Of a stretch of 64,000 nt of DNA, positions 1-8,586 are shown piece by piece. Where the stretch lies: contig NZ_JAJADQ010000004.1 of the NCBI RefSeq assembly GCF_020447315.1, positions 62,001-126,000 on the forward strand, in the 5' to 3' direction. This stretch comes from Hymenobacter nitidus (GTDB taxonomy: Bacteria > Bacteroidota > Bacteroidia > Cytophagales > Hymenobacteraceae). The notes beneath the pieces were generated by a model, which saw only the letters and a list, made by a program, of their open reading frames with translations, did not search any database and was not told the origin of the DNA. The translations under genes were made by a program, and so were the position numbers. The stretch's first letter is position 1. Every line of letters starts with the position of its first letter.

Positions 1-215
1 TCAGCTGCCCGGTGGTGTACGTGAACATCAAGCGCACAGGCCGCGGCTTCTACGACCTCGTGATTCTGCCTCTGCACGATGGCAACACCCCGCTGGACAA
101 GGAGGCCTACGTGGTAACGGAAGCCTTTGCCCGCCATCTGGAGCGTGACATTCAGGCGGCCCCGGCCAATTACCTCTGGACCCACCGCCGCTGGAAGCAC
201 AAGCGGGTGGTTTAA
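1..215 (+). CDS. Lysophospholipid/lipid A acyltransferase (LpxL/HtrB type), 3' end only
   Basis: Only the last 71 codons are visible; the frame is open to the left edge (first full codon at base 3) and ends with TAA at 215. The C-terminal WTHRRWK segment is the usual ending of LpxL/HtrB-like lauroyl/myristoyl acyltransferases, inner-membrane enzymes that add secondary acyl chains to lipid A. The active-site HX4D box would lie outside the window, so the call rests on the tail alone. The gene is followed by a long perfect palindrome that may serve as a terminator. Confidence 0.6.
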   Translation, partial: SCPVVYVNIKRTGRGFYDLVILPLHDGNTPLDKEAYVVTEAFARHLERDIQAAPANYLWTHRRWKHKRVV

Positions 216-257
216 TGTGCTCAAGTGCTAATGTGGGGAATTTGCTAAAGCCCAACT

Positions 258-290
258 TGTCCTTGCGAGGGGCAGCCCCTCGCAAGGACA
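258..290. repeat. Perfect 16-bp-arm palindrome (TGTCCTTGCGAGG family)
   Basis: Arms 258-273 and 275-290 are perfectly complementary around a single A. The outer sequence TGTCCTTGCGAGG recurs at 54393 and 60945, so this is a short member of a dispersed hairpin family. It lies between two convergent genes and could terminate both, but there is no clean T-run on either side. Confidence 0.7.
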
Positions 291-308
291 TAGGTTGTAA
301 CCTGCCAT

Positions 309-938
309 TTACAGGTATTGCTCAATGTCGCCGGCACCTTGGCGGATGATTTCGTAATCCTCACTGGTGCAGTCGACGACGGTGCTGGCGACGTTGTTGC
401 CGAAGCCGCCGTCAATAACCAGGTCGACCAAAGAGCGGTACTTCTCGAAAATAAGGTCCGGGTCGGTGGTGTATTCCAACAACTCGTCGTCGTCGCGGAT
501 AGAGGTTGTGACGATAGGGTTGCCCAGCTCTTTCACCAGGCCTAGGCAGATGTTGTGGTCGGGCACGCGGATGCCGACGGTTTTGCGCTTCACTCCCCCG
601 TAGCGTGGCGCTTTGGGGCTAGCCTCAAAAATAAACGTAAACGGTCCCGGTAAGGCCTTTTTCAGGATCTTGTACACCGGGGTGGTGATGTTGTGGGCGT
701 AGTCGGTGATGTGCGACAGGTCGGAGCAGATAAAGGACAGATTCGCTTTATCGGGGTGCACTCCTTTGATGCGGCACAGCTTTTCCACGGCTTTGGCATT
801 GTGAATGTCGCAGCCCAGGCCATAGATGGTATCGGTAGGATAGATGATAACGCCGCCTTTGCGAAGCACGTCCACTGCTTGCAACAAGCGGTTCTGAGGT
901 GGATTATCGGGATGAATACGAAGCAACGTGGCGGCCAT
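309..938 (-). CDS. YciO/Sua5/YrdC-family protein (L-threonylcarbamoyladenylate synthase-like)
   Basis: A 209-residue protein made of one YrdC/Sua5 domain. The family makes threonylcarbamoyl-AMP for the t6A modification of tRNA or, for YciO, a less defined nucleotide-binding role. The start IHPDNPPQNR, the segment GGVIIYPTDTIYGLGC and the KRKTVGIRVPDH motif resemble E. coli YciO more than TsaC. The frame could begin at 998, but residues 1-20 of that version look like untranslated leader, so ATG 938 (MAATLLRIHP) is chosen. The gene stands alone and is convergent with the acyltransferase gene. Confidence 0.85.
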   Translation of the reverse strand: MAATLLRIHPDNPPQNRLLQAVDVLRKGGVIIYPTDTIYGLGCDIHNAKAVEKLCRIKGVHPDKANLSFICSDLSHITDYAHNITTPVYKILKKALPGPFTFIFEASPKAPRYGGVKRKTVGIRVPDHNICLGLVKELGNPIVTTSIRDDDELLEYTTDPDLIFEKYRSLVDLVIDGGFGNNVASTVVDCTSEDYEIIRQGAGDIEQYL

Positions 939-1079
939 AGCAGCTAAATAAAAGAGTGGGAGGAAAAGGAAAACTACCGGTGGGCGGCAGAGGGGCAAGG
1001 TAGTAGCTGGGCTACAGAACTACCACTCATTCGCACATTTTGTCTTCAGGGTTACTTCCGCCGGCCGCTAAAAGCACAA

Positions 1080-1112
1080 AAAGAGCCCCGGCCGCAATGG
1101 CCGGGGCTCTTT
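1080..1112 (-). terminator. Rho-independent terminator of the T9SS protein gene
   Basis: A 14-bp GC-rich stem (1080-1093 with 1099-1112) has a 5-nt loop and is followed on the minus strand by a T-rich tail. It lies 20 nt after the stop codon at 1133. The upper strand is also A/T flanked, so it may work in both directions. Confidence 0.8.
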
Positions 1113-1132
1113 AAAAAGATACGCCGGAAAGC

Positions 1133-2125
1133 TTACTGCTTCACAAACGAGCAGGTAGCAATGCCACCGGCGGTGGTGATCCGCACTGTGTAAACACCAG
1201 CCCGCAGCGCCGATACGTCGAGGGTCAGGTCTTCCTGGCCGGCTACGGTCTGCTTCACGCGCTGCCCCAGGGCGTTGTACACGTCAACCGACGCACCGAC
1301 GCCTTCCTTGCCCATGCGCAGGGTGAGGCGGTTGGCGGCCGGGTTCGGGAACAGGCTCAAAGAGCTGTCCAGGGCTTTGTTCTGAGTAGCCAGCGTAGTG
1401 GTGCCGGTCGACAGGGCGAAGTTGTCGACGGCCAGCAGCGCGTCGTTGCCGGTGTCGTTGTTGTCTTTCCACCGAATCCACATGGTGGTACCAGCGGGCC
1501 AGTTGAGGGTGGCAATAGAGCCGGCAACGGAGGTCCGGTTGGCCGCTTCGTTACCGTTGAGGGCCGTGTTGGTCACAATGGCATTGGCAACCTCCGTTAC
1601 GTTGAGTGCCGTAGCGGCCGTCCAGGTACCGGTGCTGAGGCTGGTGGCATCGAGGCTGTACTCAAATGCCAGCACCTCGTTCTGGTCCAGGGCCGAACCG
1701 GAGCGCCACTGCTCGCCGTTGAACGACATGTTTACGCGCGTTACGGTAGCTCCGGAGGCGTTGGTGAAAACTGCGCCAATGGCCGGGATGGTACCACCCG
1801 AAGCCACGCTGCCCAAGGCCCGATCGGTGCTGGCCGCGGTGCCCACGTTGTAAGGAGCCCCTGATAGAGCGCTACCGCTACCATCGGAAACCAACAGGTT
1901 CACAGCAGTAGTAGCTGTGCCGGCGAAACGACCACCAGTCCAGCCGGTAGGGTAGGCCGTGCCGGTAGCACCCATCCCATCAAAGTTCTGGGTGTAAATG
2001 CTGGTGCCGCCGGTGATGCTGATGGGCGTAGGAGCCTGGGCCTGGGCCGCAAACGAAAGGCCGAGCAGCAGGGCAGCGGCGGGCAAGGAGCGCAGGCGCG
2101 CAATAGAAGGAGTAAAGAGTGCCAC
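1133..2125 (-). CDS. Secreted protein with type IX sorting domain
   Basis: About 330 residues. A cleavable signal peptide (RLRSLPAAALLLGLSFAAQA) is followed by a beta-rich region of unknown function and a C-terminal Por/type A sorting domain (SLFPNPAANRLTL, then DVYNALGQRV and LRAGVYTVRI). Such domains direct export through the type IX system and anchoring at the cell surface. The central part (NFDGMGATGTAYPTGWTGG, later WIRWKDNN and LLAVDNFALS) looks like a lectin/jellyroll fold. The open frame reaches 2239, but the signal peptide fits the GTG at 2125 best. Stand-alone gene with its own terminator. Confidence 0.8.
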   Translation of the reverse strand: MALFTPSIARLRSLPAAALLLGLSFAAQAQAPTPISITGGTSIYTQNFDGMGATGTAYPTGWTGGRFAGTATTAVNLLVSDGSGSALSGAPYNVGTAASTDRALGSVASGGTIPAIGAVFTNASGATVTRVNMSFNGEQWRSGSALDQNEVLAFEYSLDATSLSTGTWTAATALNVTEVANAIVTNTALNGNEAANRTSVAGSIATLNWPAGTTMWIRWKDNNDTGNDALLAVDNFALSTGTTTLATQNKALDSSLSLFPNPAANRLTLRMGKEGVGASVDVYNALGQRVKQTVAGQEDLTLDVSALRAGVYTVRITTAGGIATCSFVKQ

Positions 2126-2549
2126 GATAGTCAGGTGAAAAAAGTGAGAGATGATGTGGAAAACGAAATCAGAGTCTGGGGTGAATACCAGAATTTGAGC
2201 GAAGGTAAGCAAAGCCGCAGGCTCAAAACCGATGGACACCCCGCCTACGAGTTAAAACTAGGGGAATGTTGCCTCAACGCCCAAATTTTATGGGCGTTGC
2301 CGCTGTGTTACCATTGCGTTAACACGGCCCGCACCGGCGTAAAAAGCTTGTCTGCGGCTGGCAGAGGATGTATGCCGGCCAGCCGGCCGGCCCAAAAGCT
2401 CCGGCTGGCCGGCTGCCGCGAATCAGGACTGGCGGAACAGCGGATAAGGCGTACTTTTGACGCCGGTAAACTCAGCGCCCCCGGTTTCGTGTTGGGGAGC
2501 TTAGTTTGGCTTTTTCGTTTTTGATACCTGACCCCGCCTCTCGTTTGCA
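2126..2549. other. Divergent intergenic region between the T9SS gene and mltG
   Basis: About 420 nt without a convincing gene. It must hold the promoters of both divergent genes. TACTTTTG at 2452-2459 matches the Bacteroidota -7 element for mltG, but no clear -33 element is seen. It also contains the long GC-rich inverted repeat at 2374-2413. Confidence 0.5.
2374..2413. repeat. GC-rich perfect inverted repeat
   Basis: Two 13-bp arms (2374-2386 and 2401-2413, GCCGGCCAGCCGG and its complement) are separated by 14 nt. No T-tract follows on either strand, so it is not a typical terminator. It lies upstream of the mltG promoter candidate. Confidence 0.65.
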
Positions 2550-3623
2550 ATGACCAAACCCCGCATTGATTACCGCGCCAACGCGCTTCGCCGTCGCAAC
2601 CGCTTCGCCTATACGGTCGGGGTGCTGGGCATCATCTTTATTACGTTTTTCTACTACTTCTACCAGGTTTTCTTCACGCCCAACGTGGAAACCAAGGGTC
2701 AGCCGACCTACGTGCTGGTGCGCCGCGGCCAAACCAGCAAGTCGGTGCTCGACTCTATCGACAAGACCGGCGTTATCGTCGACCGGCTCTCGATGTACTT
2801 CGTGGCCCGGCTCATGAAGTACGACAAGCTGGTGAAGCCCGGCCGCTACGAGTTGAAGGACGGCTACACCAACCGCCAGCTGATTTCGGATTTGCGCGCC
2901 GGCCGCCAGTCGCCGCTCAAGCTCACGTTTCAGAACATTCGCCTGCGCGACGACCTGGCCCAGAAGCTCAGCACGGCCATTGATGCGCGGCCAAACCAGT
3001 TCGACTCCTTGCTGAGCAGCCCAACCTATACCAAGAGCCTGGGCTTCGACACGACCAGCATCATCGGCATGTTCATCCCGAACACCTACGAGCTGTACTG
3101 GAACTCCTCGGCCGACAACCTTATGCAGCGCATGAAGAAGGAATATGAGAAGTTCTGGACCCCGGCCCGGGACGCCAAGCGCAAGAAGCTGGGTCTGAGC
3201 CGGGAAGAAGTCAGCACGCTGGCCAGCATCGTGGAGGCCGAGCAGCAGCAGCACGCCGATGAGCGGCCCCGCGTGGCGGGCGTTTACCTCAACCGCCTCA
3301 AGCGCGACATGAAGCTGCAGGCCGACCCCACGGTGGTATATGCCAACGGCGACTTCGGCATCAAGCGCGTGCTGAACGTACACCTGCAGAAAGACTCGCC
3401 CTACAACACTTACAAGTACGCCGGCCTGCCACCCGGCCCCATCAACCTGCCCAGCATTGCCAGCATCGACGCCGTGCTGAACCCCGAGGAGCACAACTAC
3501 CTGTATTTCTGCGCCAAAGAAGACTTCAGCGGCTACCACGCCTTTGCCACCAACGAGGCCGGCCATCTGGTCAACGCCCGCCGCTACCAGGCTGCCCTGA
3601 GCCGGGCCGGCATTATGAAATAG
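2550..3623 (+). CDS. mltG: Endolytic murein transglycosylase MltG
   Basis: A 357-residue YceG/MltG protein. One N-terminal membrane helix (about 18-42) is followed by a LysM-like part (about 50-120, PTYVLVRRGQTSKSVLDSI) and the catalytic domain. The conserved LASIVEAE motif with the catalytic glutamate is at about 224-231, and the downstream RVAGVYLNRL, LQADPTVVYA and LPPGPINLPS blocks are all intact. The enzyme cleaves nascent glycan strands at the inner membrane and is thought to set strand length. Length and domain order match the family; it stands first in a plus-strand run of four genes. Confidence 0.95.
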   Translation: MTKPRIDYRANALRRRNRFAYTVGVLGIIFITFFYYFYQVFFTPNVETKGQPTYVLVRRGQTSKSVLDSIDKTGVIVDRLSMYFVARLMKYDKLVKPGRYELKDGYTNRQLISDLRAGRQSPLKLTFQNIRLRDDLAQKLSTAIDARPNQFDSLLSSPTYTKSLGFDTTSIIGMFIPNTYELYWNSSADNLMQRMKKEYEKFWTPARDAKRKKLGLSREEVSTLASIVEAEQQQHADERPRVAGVYLNRLKRDMKLQADPTVVYANGDFGIKRVLNVHLQKDSPYNTYKYAGLPPGPINLPSIASIDAVLNPEEHNYLYFCAKEDFSGYHAFATNEAGHLVNARRYQAALSRAGIMK

Positions 3624-3639
3624 GGGTTGATGCGCTGTG

Positions 3640-4152
3640 ATGGTTACTTATAGAATAACCAAGTTCGATCCGGCTAAACGTGATAAGGCAGGAGCCTACA
3701 CGGACCATGCTGAATGGACTTCTATTAGTGACATCGGCAAATCGAAATACGGGAGCCCAACTTATGAGGAGTACGAAAAGGTAGAAATGGCTTATGTGGC
3801 CGCCATTACCATCGTCTTGGCCGTTAATAATATACAGAGCCTATCCATTGACTCGTTAGGACTTTATACTTCTAGAGCTGATTTTGAATCTTTCAAAACC
3901 AGTGAGCGGCTCAGGAATCTGGCTGTCGCCTTTGATAGGGACATGGCAGGCCTAAAAGAGGGGCAGGCTGTGCCAGTAACGCAGATTGATCAACTAATAA
4001 GACTAAGGTTAAGAGAAATAATCTGGATGGATTTAATTGCCCCTCAAGTTAAAGTTGAGTTTGGTTATGATTACTACATGTATGTGACTTGCGGGGAATT
4101 GCCAGCAGCTGCCATAAAACAAATTGAGGAAACTGGACTCTTTGTAGAGTAG
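3640..4152 (+). CDS. Hypothetical protein, AT-rich
   Basis: A 170-residue soluble protein beginning MVTYRITKFDPAKRD. I do not recognise a functional family, though the opening (YRITKFDP, EWTSISDIGK, then a YEEYEKVEMAYVAAI helix) resembles uncharacterised proteins scattered across Firmicutes and Bacteroidota. ATG 3640 is preferred over the GTG directly in front of it. The gene starts 16 nt after mltG. Its base composition and codons (many TTA, ATA, AGA) are clearly more AT-rich than its neighbours, suggesting recent acquisition. No signal peptide or membrane helix. Confidence 0.7.
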   Translation: MVTYRITKFDPAKRDKAGAYTDHAEWTSISDIGKSKYGSPTYEEYEKVEMAYVAAITIVLAVNNIQSLSIDSLGLYTSRADFESFKTSERLRNLAVAFDRDMAGLKEGQAVPVTQIDQLIRLRLREIIWMDLIAPQVKVEFGYDYYMYVTCGELPAAAIKQIEETGLFVE

Positions 4153-4186
4153 TAAGAGTTCATAACTGCTTTTTTGACTTCTACCC

Positions 4187-4702
4187 ATGTACTCTTCCGA
4201 CACCCAGATCCGCGTGCGTTATGCCGAAACCGACCAGATGGGCTACGTCTATCATGGCAACTACGCGGCGTACTTTGAAGTGGCCCGCACCGAGGCGTTC
4301 CGTCAGCTTGGCATCCGCTACAAGGATCTGGAGGCCGATGGCGTAGGCATGCCGGTGGGGGAGATACGCACCCGGTTCCGGCGCCCGGCCCGCTACGACG
4401 ACTTGCTCACGGTGCGCTTGCTGCTCAAGCAACCCGCCGAAGGCTCGCGGGTGTTGTTCGAATACGAAATCTACAATGAGGCCAAGGAACTGCTCACCGA
4501 GGGCCATACGTTGATGGTGTTTGTAAGCACTGCCACCGGCCGCCCCGTCCCGATTCCGGCGGAAATCCAGAACAAGCTGGCCCCGTATTTCAGCGACGAT
4601 GAGCTGGTGGGGCCCGTGACGCCGGCGGCCCAGAAGCTGCCCGCGGAGGCCCCGGCGGCGGCTGCTTTCATTCCCAACAAGCCCGCCACCCCAACCGAGT
4701 AG
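4187..4702 (+). CDS. Acyl-CoA thioesterase, YbgC/FadM (4HBT) family
   Basis: A 171-residue protein with one hot-dog domain in residues 1-130. The motif RYAETDQMGYVYHGNYAAYF contains the catalytic Asp (about residue 16) and the conserved GYVYHGNY loop. The family hydrolyses acyl-CoA thioesters in the cytoplasm; the physiological substrate cannot be read from sequence. A roughly 40-residue Ala/Pro-rich tail is extra compared with the 130-140-residue norm. The gene ends 2 nt before the next start, so the two are probably co-transcribed. Confidence 0.9.
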   Translation: MYSSDTQIRVRYAETDQMGYVYHGNYAAYFEVARTEAFRQLGIRYKDLEADGVGMPVGEIRTRFRRPARYDDLLTVRLLLKQPAEGSRVLFEYEIYNEAKELLTEGHTLMVFVSTATGRPVPIPAEIQNKLAPYFSDDELVGPVTPAAQKLPAEAPAAAAFIPNKPATPTE

Positions 4703-4704
4703 CT

Positions 4705-5652
4705 ATGGCCATGCGCCTGCCCGTTCGCCGCTACCACCTGCCCGACGTGCGCCGCCGGCGTTCCTACCGCAAGTTCATCGTGTGGCTCAAGCAGCTGCAC
4801 ATTGCCCACGGCCGCGCTTCGGTCTACGACGTGGTCGACCGGATGATACAGGAGCTCAAGCTCGACAGCATCAGTAAGCGGGCCAGCTACATGGCCTTCA
4901 ACCTTACGGTGGCCCTGTTTCCGACTATTATCTTCCTGTTCACGCTGATTCCCTACATTCCGGTACCCAACCTGAGCGTTGACATCCTGCAGTTTTTGGG
5001 TGACCTGATACCGCGGGAAATGTACCTGGCCGTGTCGGGCACCATCGAGGATATTGTGAACATTCCTCACGGGGGCCTGCTCTCCTTCGGTTTTGCTGCC
5101 GCGCTGGTGCTTAGCTCCAACGGCATTATGGCCCTGCTCGACGCCTTCGAGAAAAAGTATCCCTCGTTCAAGCGCCGCACTTACCTGCGCAAGCGCGTCA
5201 TTGCCACCCTGCTGACTATTGTTTTGTCGTCGGTGCTGCTCTTTGCCATTGCCGGCATCTTTTTCGGTACATACATCATCGACGCGCTGGTGTTCCACGA
5301 AATCGTGCCCGAGCAGTTCACCAACCAGCTGATTTCCATCCTGAAATACGGCTCCGTTATCGGGCTGTTCCTGCTCACCACCTGCCTCGTGTACTACTAC
5401 GTGCCGCCGGTGCACGACAAATGGCCTTTCTTCTCGGCCGGGGCCGTGGTGGCCACGCTGCTCATCTTCCTGGTTTCCTTCCTCTTTATTCTCTACGTCA
5501 AGATTTTCGACAGCTACAACCACTTCTACGGCTCCATCGGCACGCTGGTGGGCTTCATGGTGTGGCTCGACTTCGTGTGCATGACCCTGATTCTGGGCTT
5601 CGAGGTCAACGTCAGCATTGATGCCGTGACCGGGCGCCTGAAAACCCGGTAA
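4705..5652 (+). CDS. YihY/virulence factor BrkB family membrane protein
   Basis: A 315-residue integral membrane protein. After a basic N-terminal arm of about 60 residues come six hydrophobic segments: near 65-87, 115-135, 155-185, 205-235, 240-262 and 275-300. KRASYMAFNLTVALFPTIIF and the late GSIGTLVGFMVWLDFVCMTL block are typical of this family, once wrongly called RNase BN. Function is unknown; roles in transport or envelope biology have been proposed. It directly follows the thioesterase gene. Confidence 0.9.
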   Translation: MAMRLPVRRYHLPDVRRRRSYRKFIVWLKQLHIAHGRASVYDVVDRMIQELKLDSISKRASYMAFNLTVALFPTIIFLFTLIPYIPVPNLSVDILQFLGDLIPREMYLAVSGTIEDIVNIPHGGLLSFGFAAALVLSSNGIMALLDAFEKKYPSFKRRTYLRKRVIATLLTIVLSSVLLFAIAGIFFGTYIIDALVFHEIVPEQFTNQLISILKYGSVIGLFLLTTCLVYYYVPPVHDKWPFFSAGAVVATLLIFLVSFLFILYVKIFDSYNHFYGSIGTLVGFMVWLDFVCMTLILGFEVNVSIDAVTGRLKTR

Positions 5653-5753
5653 GCCGTTCAGTACGAATCAGTAGCGGCCGGTCGGCCCGGGCGGGGCGGG
5701 CAGGAGTGGGGTAGGGCAGGGGAAAAAAATGCGAAAAAAATGCGCCTCAGGTA

Positions 5754-5783
5754 TTGTACCCTAACAAATGCCTGTTACTTTTG
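5754..5783 (+). promoter_or_regulatory. Bacteroidota-type promoter of the tRNA-Ser pair
   Basis: TTG (5754-5756), a 19-nt spacer and TACTTTTG (5776-5783) match the -33/-7 consensus TTTG / TAnnTTTG of the Bacteroidota primary sigma factor. The start of transcription would fall near 5790, about 25 nt before the first tRNA. Confidence 0.65.
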
Positions 5784-5813
5784 CCGTCCCGAAACCATTC
5801 ATTATAACCTTAC

Positions 5814-5900
5814 AGAGAGGTGGCAGAGTGGTCGAATGCGACGGATTCGAAATCCGTTATACCTGCAAGGGTATCGGGGGTTCGAATCCCCCCCTCTCTG
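5814..5900 (+). tRNA. tRNA-Ser(CGA)
   Basis: Acceptor stem AGAGAGG/CCTCTCT, U8 G9, D-arm GCAGAGTGGTCGAATGC, anticodon stem ACGGA/TCCGT with loop TTCGAAA (anticodon CGA, reads UCG), a long class II variable arm and a T-arm GGGGG-TTCGAAT-CCCCC. Discriminator is G; CCA is not encoded. 87 nt. Confidence 0.95.
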
Positions 5901-5964
5901 CATTTTTGGCGGCTTCAGTCGTGATGCCGCCTTTTTTACCGGATTACACGTAATTACCACACCT

Positions 5965-6049
5965 AGAGAGCTGGCAGAGTGGTCGATTGCGGCGGTCTTG
6001 AAAACCGTTGAGGGTTAAACCTCCGGGGGTTCGAATCCCTCGCTCTCTA
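5965..6049 (+). tRNA. tRNA-Ser(UGA)
   Basis: Acceptor AGAGAGC/GCTCTCT, D-arm GCAGAGTGGTCGATTGC, anticodon loop CTTGAAA (anticodon TGA), long variable arm and TTCGAAT T-loop. It lies 64 nt after tRNA-Ser(CGA) with no promoter-like element between, so one transcript is likely. CCA is not encoded; the base after the acceptor is A rather than the usual serine G. Confidence 0.95.
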
Positions 6050-6052
6050 CAG

Positions 6053-6085
6053 AAAAAACCGTTTGCAGTCCGCAAACGGTTTTTT
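6053..6085. terminator. Bidirectional terminator after the tRNAs
   Basis: A 14-bp stem (6053-6066 with 6072-6085, core CCGTTTGC/GCAAACGG) is flanked by A-runs on one side and T-runs on the other. It can end both the tRNA transcript and the minus-strand kinase gene whose stop is at 6109. Confidence 0.85.
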
Positions 6086-6108
6086 TGTTTTCCAGCCGAG
6101 CAGCAGTA

Positions 6109-8586
6109 TTAGCCCTTCAGCGTAACCACAAACGTGGAGCCCACCCCGGGCTGGCTTTGCACGCTGATGGTGCCCCCGGCATTATCAACGATGCGCTTGA
6201 CCATGTACAGGCCGATACCGGAACCTTCTATTTCCGGATGCAGGCGCTGAAATAACCCAAACAGCTTGGTTTGCTGGGTCGCATCCAGCCCCAGGCCATT
6301 GTCCTGCACTTCCAGCTGCACCGTATCGGCGGTGCGGAAGCAGCGGAGCACCACCCGGGGCCGCCGGCTGGAGTCACGGTACTTCACGGCGTTGCTGAGC
6401 AGGTTGTAGAGGATGCTGCGCAGGTGCTTGGGGGCGAAGGACACGGCCAGCCCAGGGGCAATGTCAACTTCTAGCAACACGTTGGCCGCTTCCAAGCGCG
6501 GGGCCAGATCCAGCCGGATAGATTCTACCAGCGCCACTACGTCAACCGCCTCATTGGGCTGCTGCTGGGCCTGCTGCAGCTGGGCCAAATCGGTTAGCTG
6601 GGCAATGGTGAGCTGAAAGCGGGCTACGGCCTTCTGAATCATGGTGAGCAGCGAGGGAACCAGGGGCGCCTGAAAAGACGCCGCCGGCAGCTCATCCTGC
6701 AGCGCTTCGACCAGACCCTCGAGGTTGGTGATAGGCTCGCGCAGGTCGTGAGAGGCAGTATAAATGAAATTGTCGAGGTCGATGTTGGTACGGATAAGCT
6801 GGGCATTGGAGGTAGCCAGCTCCGCGGCCAGCGCCAAGGCCTGCTGGCCGCCTTCTTCCACTACGCGCCGGGCCCGCACCTGCTCGGTTACATCGTAGGC
6901 AAAGACCAGTACCCCGTCGATGGCGCCGTGCTCGTCTTGGCGCGCCTGATAGGTAAAATTCCAGATAATTTCTTCCAGCGGCTCGCCTTCGTGGCGGGCC
7001 AGCATTACCGGCAGCTCCAGGGCCACAAAGGTTTGGCCCGTGGTGTACACGCGTTGCAGCAGCTCCGGAATGGGCGTGTCAGCCAGCTCGGGCAGGGCTT
7101 CCAGCAATGGTTTGCCGGCCAGTTCGCGGCCGGGAAAAATGCGCTGGTAGGCCGGGTTCACCAGCTGGTATACCAAAGTAGGGCCATCGAGAATGGCAAT
7201 GGGCGCCGGGGCTTGCAGAAACAGGTCGTGGAGCTGGCGTTGCTGGGCCTCGCGCAGCTGGCGGGCCCGCACCTGCTCAGTCACGTCGTAGGCAAAAATG
7301 GAAATGCCCGCAATCCGGCCGTGTTCGTGGTAGGCCTGGTAAGTGAACGTGAAGTAGGTCTGGCGGGCGGGCCGGCCGTCGGGCTGCTCGATAGCCAGGG
7401 GAAGCTCCGTGCCGAAGAAGGTTTCGCCCGTGCGGTACACGCCGTCGAGCAAATCCAGAAAGCCCTGGGCGGCGGCATCGGGTAGGGCCTCGGCCAGGTC
7501 CCGGCCCACGAGAGTGCGCCCGGGAAAAAGCTGCTGATAGGCGGCATTTACGTATTCGAAGCGGTGCCGGGGCCCGCGCAGCAGCGCAATGCTGGCCGGT
7601 GTTTGGGCAAAAACCTGGTAGAAGGTTTCGCGCTCCTGTACCTGGCGCTGGGTGGCGGCCAGCAAATCGGCCTGTAGCGCCAGGGCCGCCTCGGTACGTT
7701 CCTGCACCCGGGCTTCCAGCTCCTGGTTGAGCTGCTGCACCTGCTGGCGGGAGAGCACCTGGTCGGTAACGTCCGTTGCGACGACCAGTATTCCGGTAAT
7801 ATCGCCCTGGGCGTTGTGCTGGGGCTGGTACACGAAGTTGAAGTACACCGTATCGAGCTGGCCGTGGCGGTACATGCGGAAGGGCAGCGCCGTACCGACG
7901 AACGGCTCGCCGGACTGCAATACGCTGTCGAGCATGCTGTCGATGCCTTGACCTTGCAGCTCGGGCATGGCCGTCAGCAAAGGTGTGCCCAGCAGCTGCG
8001 TTTCAGTGCGGCCCCACATCTGGCACACTGAGGGGTTGGCCAGGGAAATACGATAGTCGGGGCCATCGAGCAGGGTAATGGCAACGGGGGCCTGCTGAAA
8101 AACCGAATGCAACTGCTGGCGCTGCCGTTCGGCCTCAGCCCGGGCAGCCTGCTCGGCCTGCTGGCTTTCGCGCAGGGCTATTTCGACCGGCGAGCGGGGC
8201 TGGTCGGCCGTGTCGGTGAAGCTGACCAGCAGCCCGGCTCCCGAGCGGCGGGCGGCCAGGCGGTAATAGTTGTCGTAGCCGTCGGCCTGGTAGTTGATGT
8301 TGTACTCGCGGGGCTCCCCAGTCACGAAGGCTTCGACGTGAAAGGCAAAGGTGCCGTGCTGCTTGCTGTGGGGCCACTGCTCGTTGTGGGTGAGCGTGGG
8401 GCGCTCGGGCATGCGCATCATGCGCTGAGCAGTCGGGTTTAGGTACTCGAAGGTGAAATCGACTAGCTCACCAGCATCGTCGTAGAGGGGCGTGTAGTAG
8501 ATAATGCCCGTAAGTGACACTGCCAGCAGGTCACTGAATAAGTCGTCGAGGGAGGAAAAAGCAGTTAGGGAATCGGCAGGCTTCAT
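6109..8586 (-). CDS. Multi-PAS sensor histidine kinase
   Basis: About 825 residues. Several PAS domains occur in tandem: an N-terminal one, then three similar copies marked by QAPxxIxLLxGPxxR...NPAxQ and ending GILVxATDVTEQV. They are joined by coiled coils. The kinase core follows with H-box ASHDLREPI (H613), N-box ILYNLLSNAVKYRD, G1 DNGLGLD and G2 GSGIGLYMVKRI. There is no membrane segment, so it is a cytoplasmic sensor of unknown signal. The start was moved from 8652 to ATG 8586 (MKPADSLTAF) because the upstream residues look like leader. No response regulator gene is adjacent. Confidence 0.92.
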   Translation of the reverse strand: MKPADSLTAFSSLDDLFSDLLAVSLTGIIYYTPLYDDAGELVDFTFEYLNPTAQRMMRMPERPTLTHNEQWPHSKQHGTFAFHVEAFVTGEPREYNINYQADGYDNYYRLAARRSGAGLLVSFTDTADQPRSPVEIALRESQQAEQAARAEAERQRQQLHSVFQQAPVAITLLDGPDYRISLANPSVCQMWGRTETQLLGTPLLTAMPELQGQGIDSMLDSVLQSGEPFVGTALPFRMYRHGQLDTVYFNFVYQPQHNAQGDITGILVVATDVTDQVLSRQQVQQLNQELEARVQERTEAALALQADLLAATQRQVQERETFYQVFAQTPASIALLRGPRHRFEYVNAAYQQLFPGRTLVGRDLAEALPDAAAQGFLDLLDGVYRTGETFFGTELPLAIEQPDGRPARQTYFTFTYQAYHEHGRIAGISIFAYDVTEQVRARQLREAQQRQLHDLFLQAPAPIAILDGPTLVYQLVNPAYQRIFPGRELAGKPLLEALPELADTPIPELLQRVYTTGQTFVALELPVMLARHEGEPLEEIIWNFTYQARQDEHGAIDGVLVFAYDVTEQVRARRVVEEGGQQALALAAELATSNAQLIRTNIDLDNFIYTASHDLREPITNLEGLVEALQDELPAASFQAPLVPSLLTMIQKAVARFQLTIAQLTDLAQLQQAQQQPNEAVDVVALVESIRLDLAPRLEAANVLLEVDIAPGLAVSFAPKHLRSILYNLLSNAVKYRDSSRRPRVVLRCFRTADTVQLEVQDNGLGLDATQQTKLFGLFQRLHPEIEGSGIGLYMVKRIVDNAGGTISVQSQPGVGSTFVVTLKG

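Noticed and set aside
2472..3566. Long minus-strand open frame of 364 codons opposite mltG
   Set aside because: It is the antisense shadow of mltG in a high-GC gene; its translation is Val/Gly/His-rich with no motif.
4471..5523. 350-codon minus-strand frame opposite the thioesterase and YihY genes
   Set aside because: It spans two well-supported plus-strand genes and its translation is low-complexity, as expected for an antisense shadow.
5740..6018. Plus-strand frames across the two tRNA genes
   Set aside because: They read through tRNA sequence; both tRNAs fold fully, so the frames are chance.
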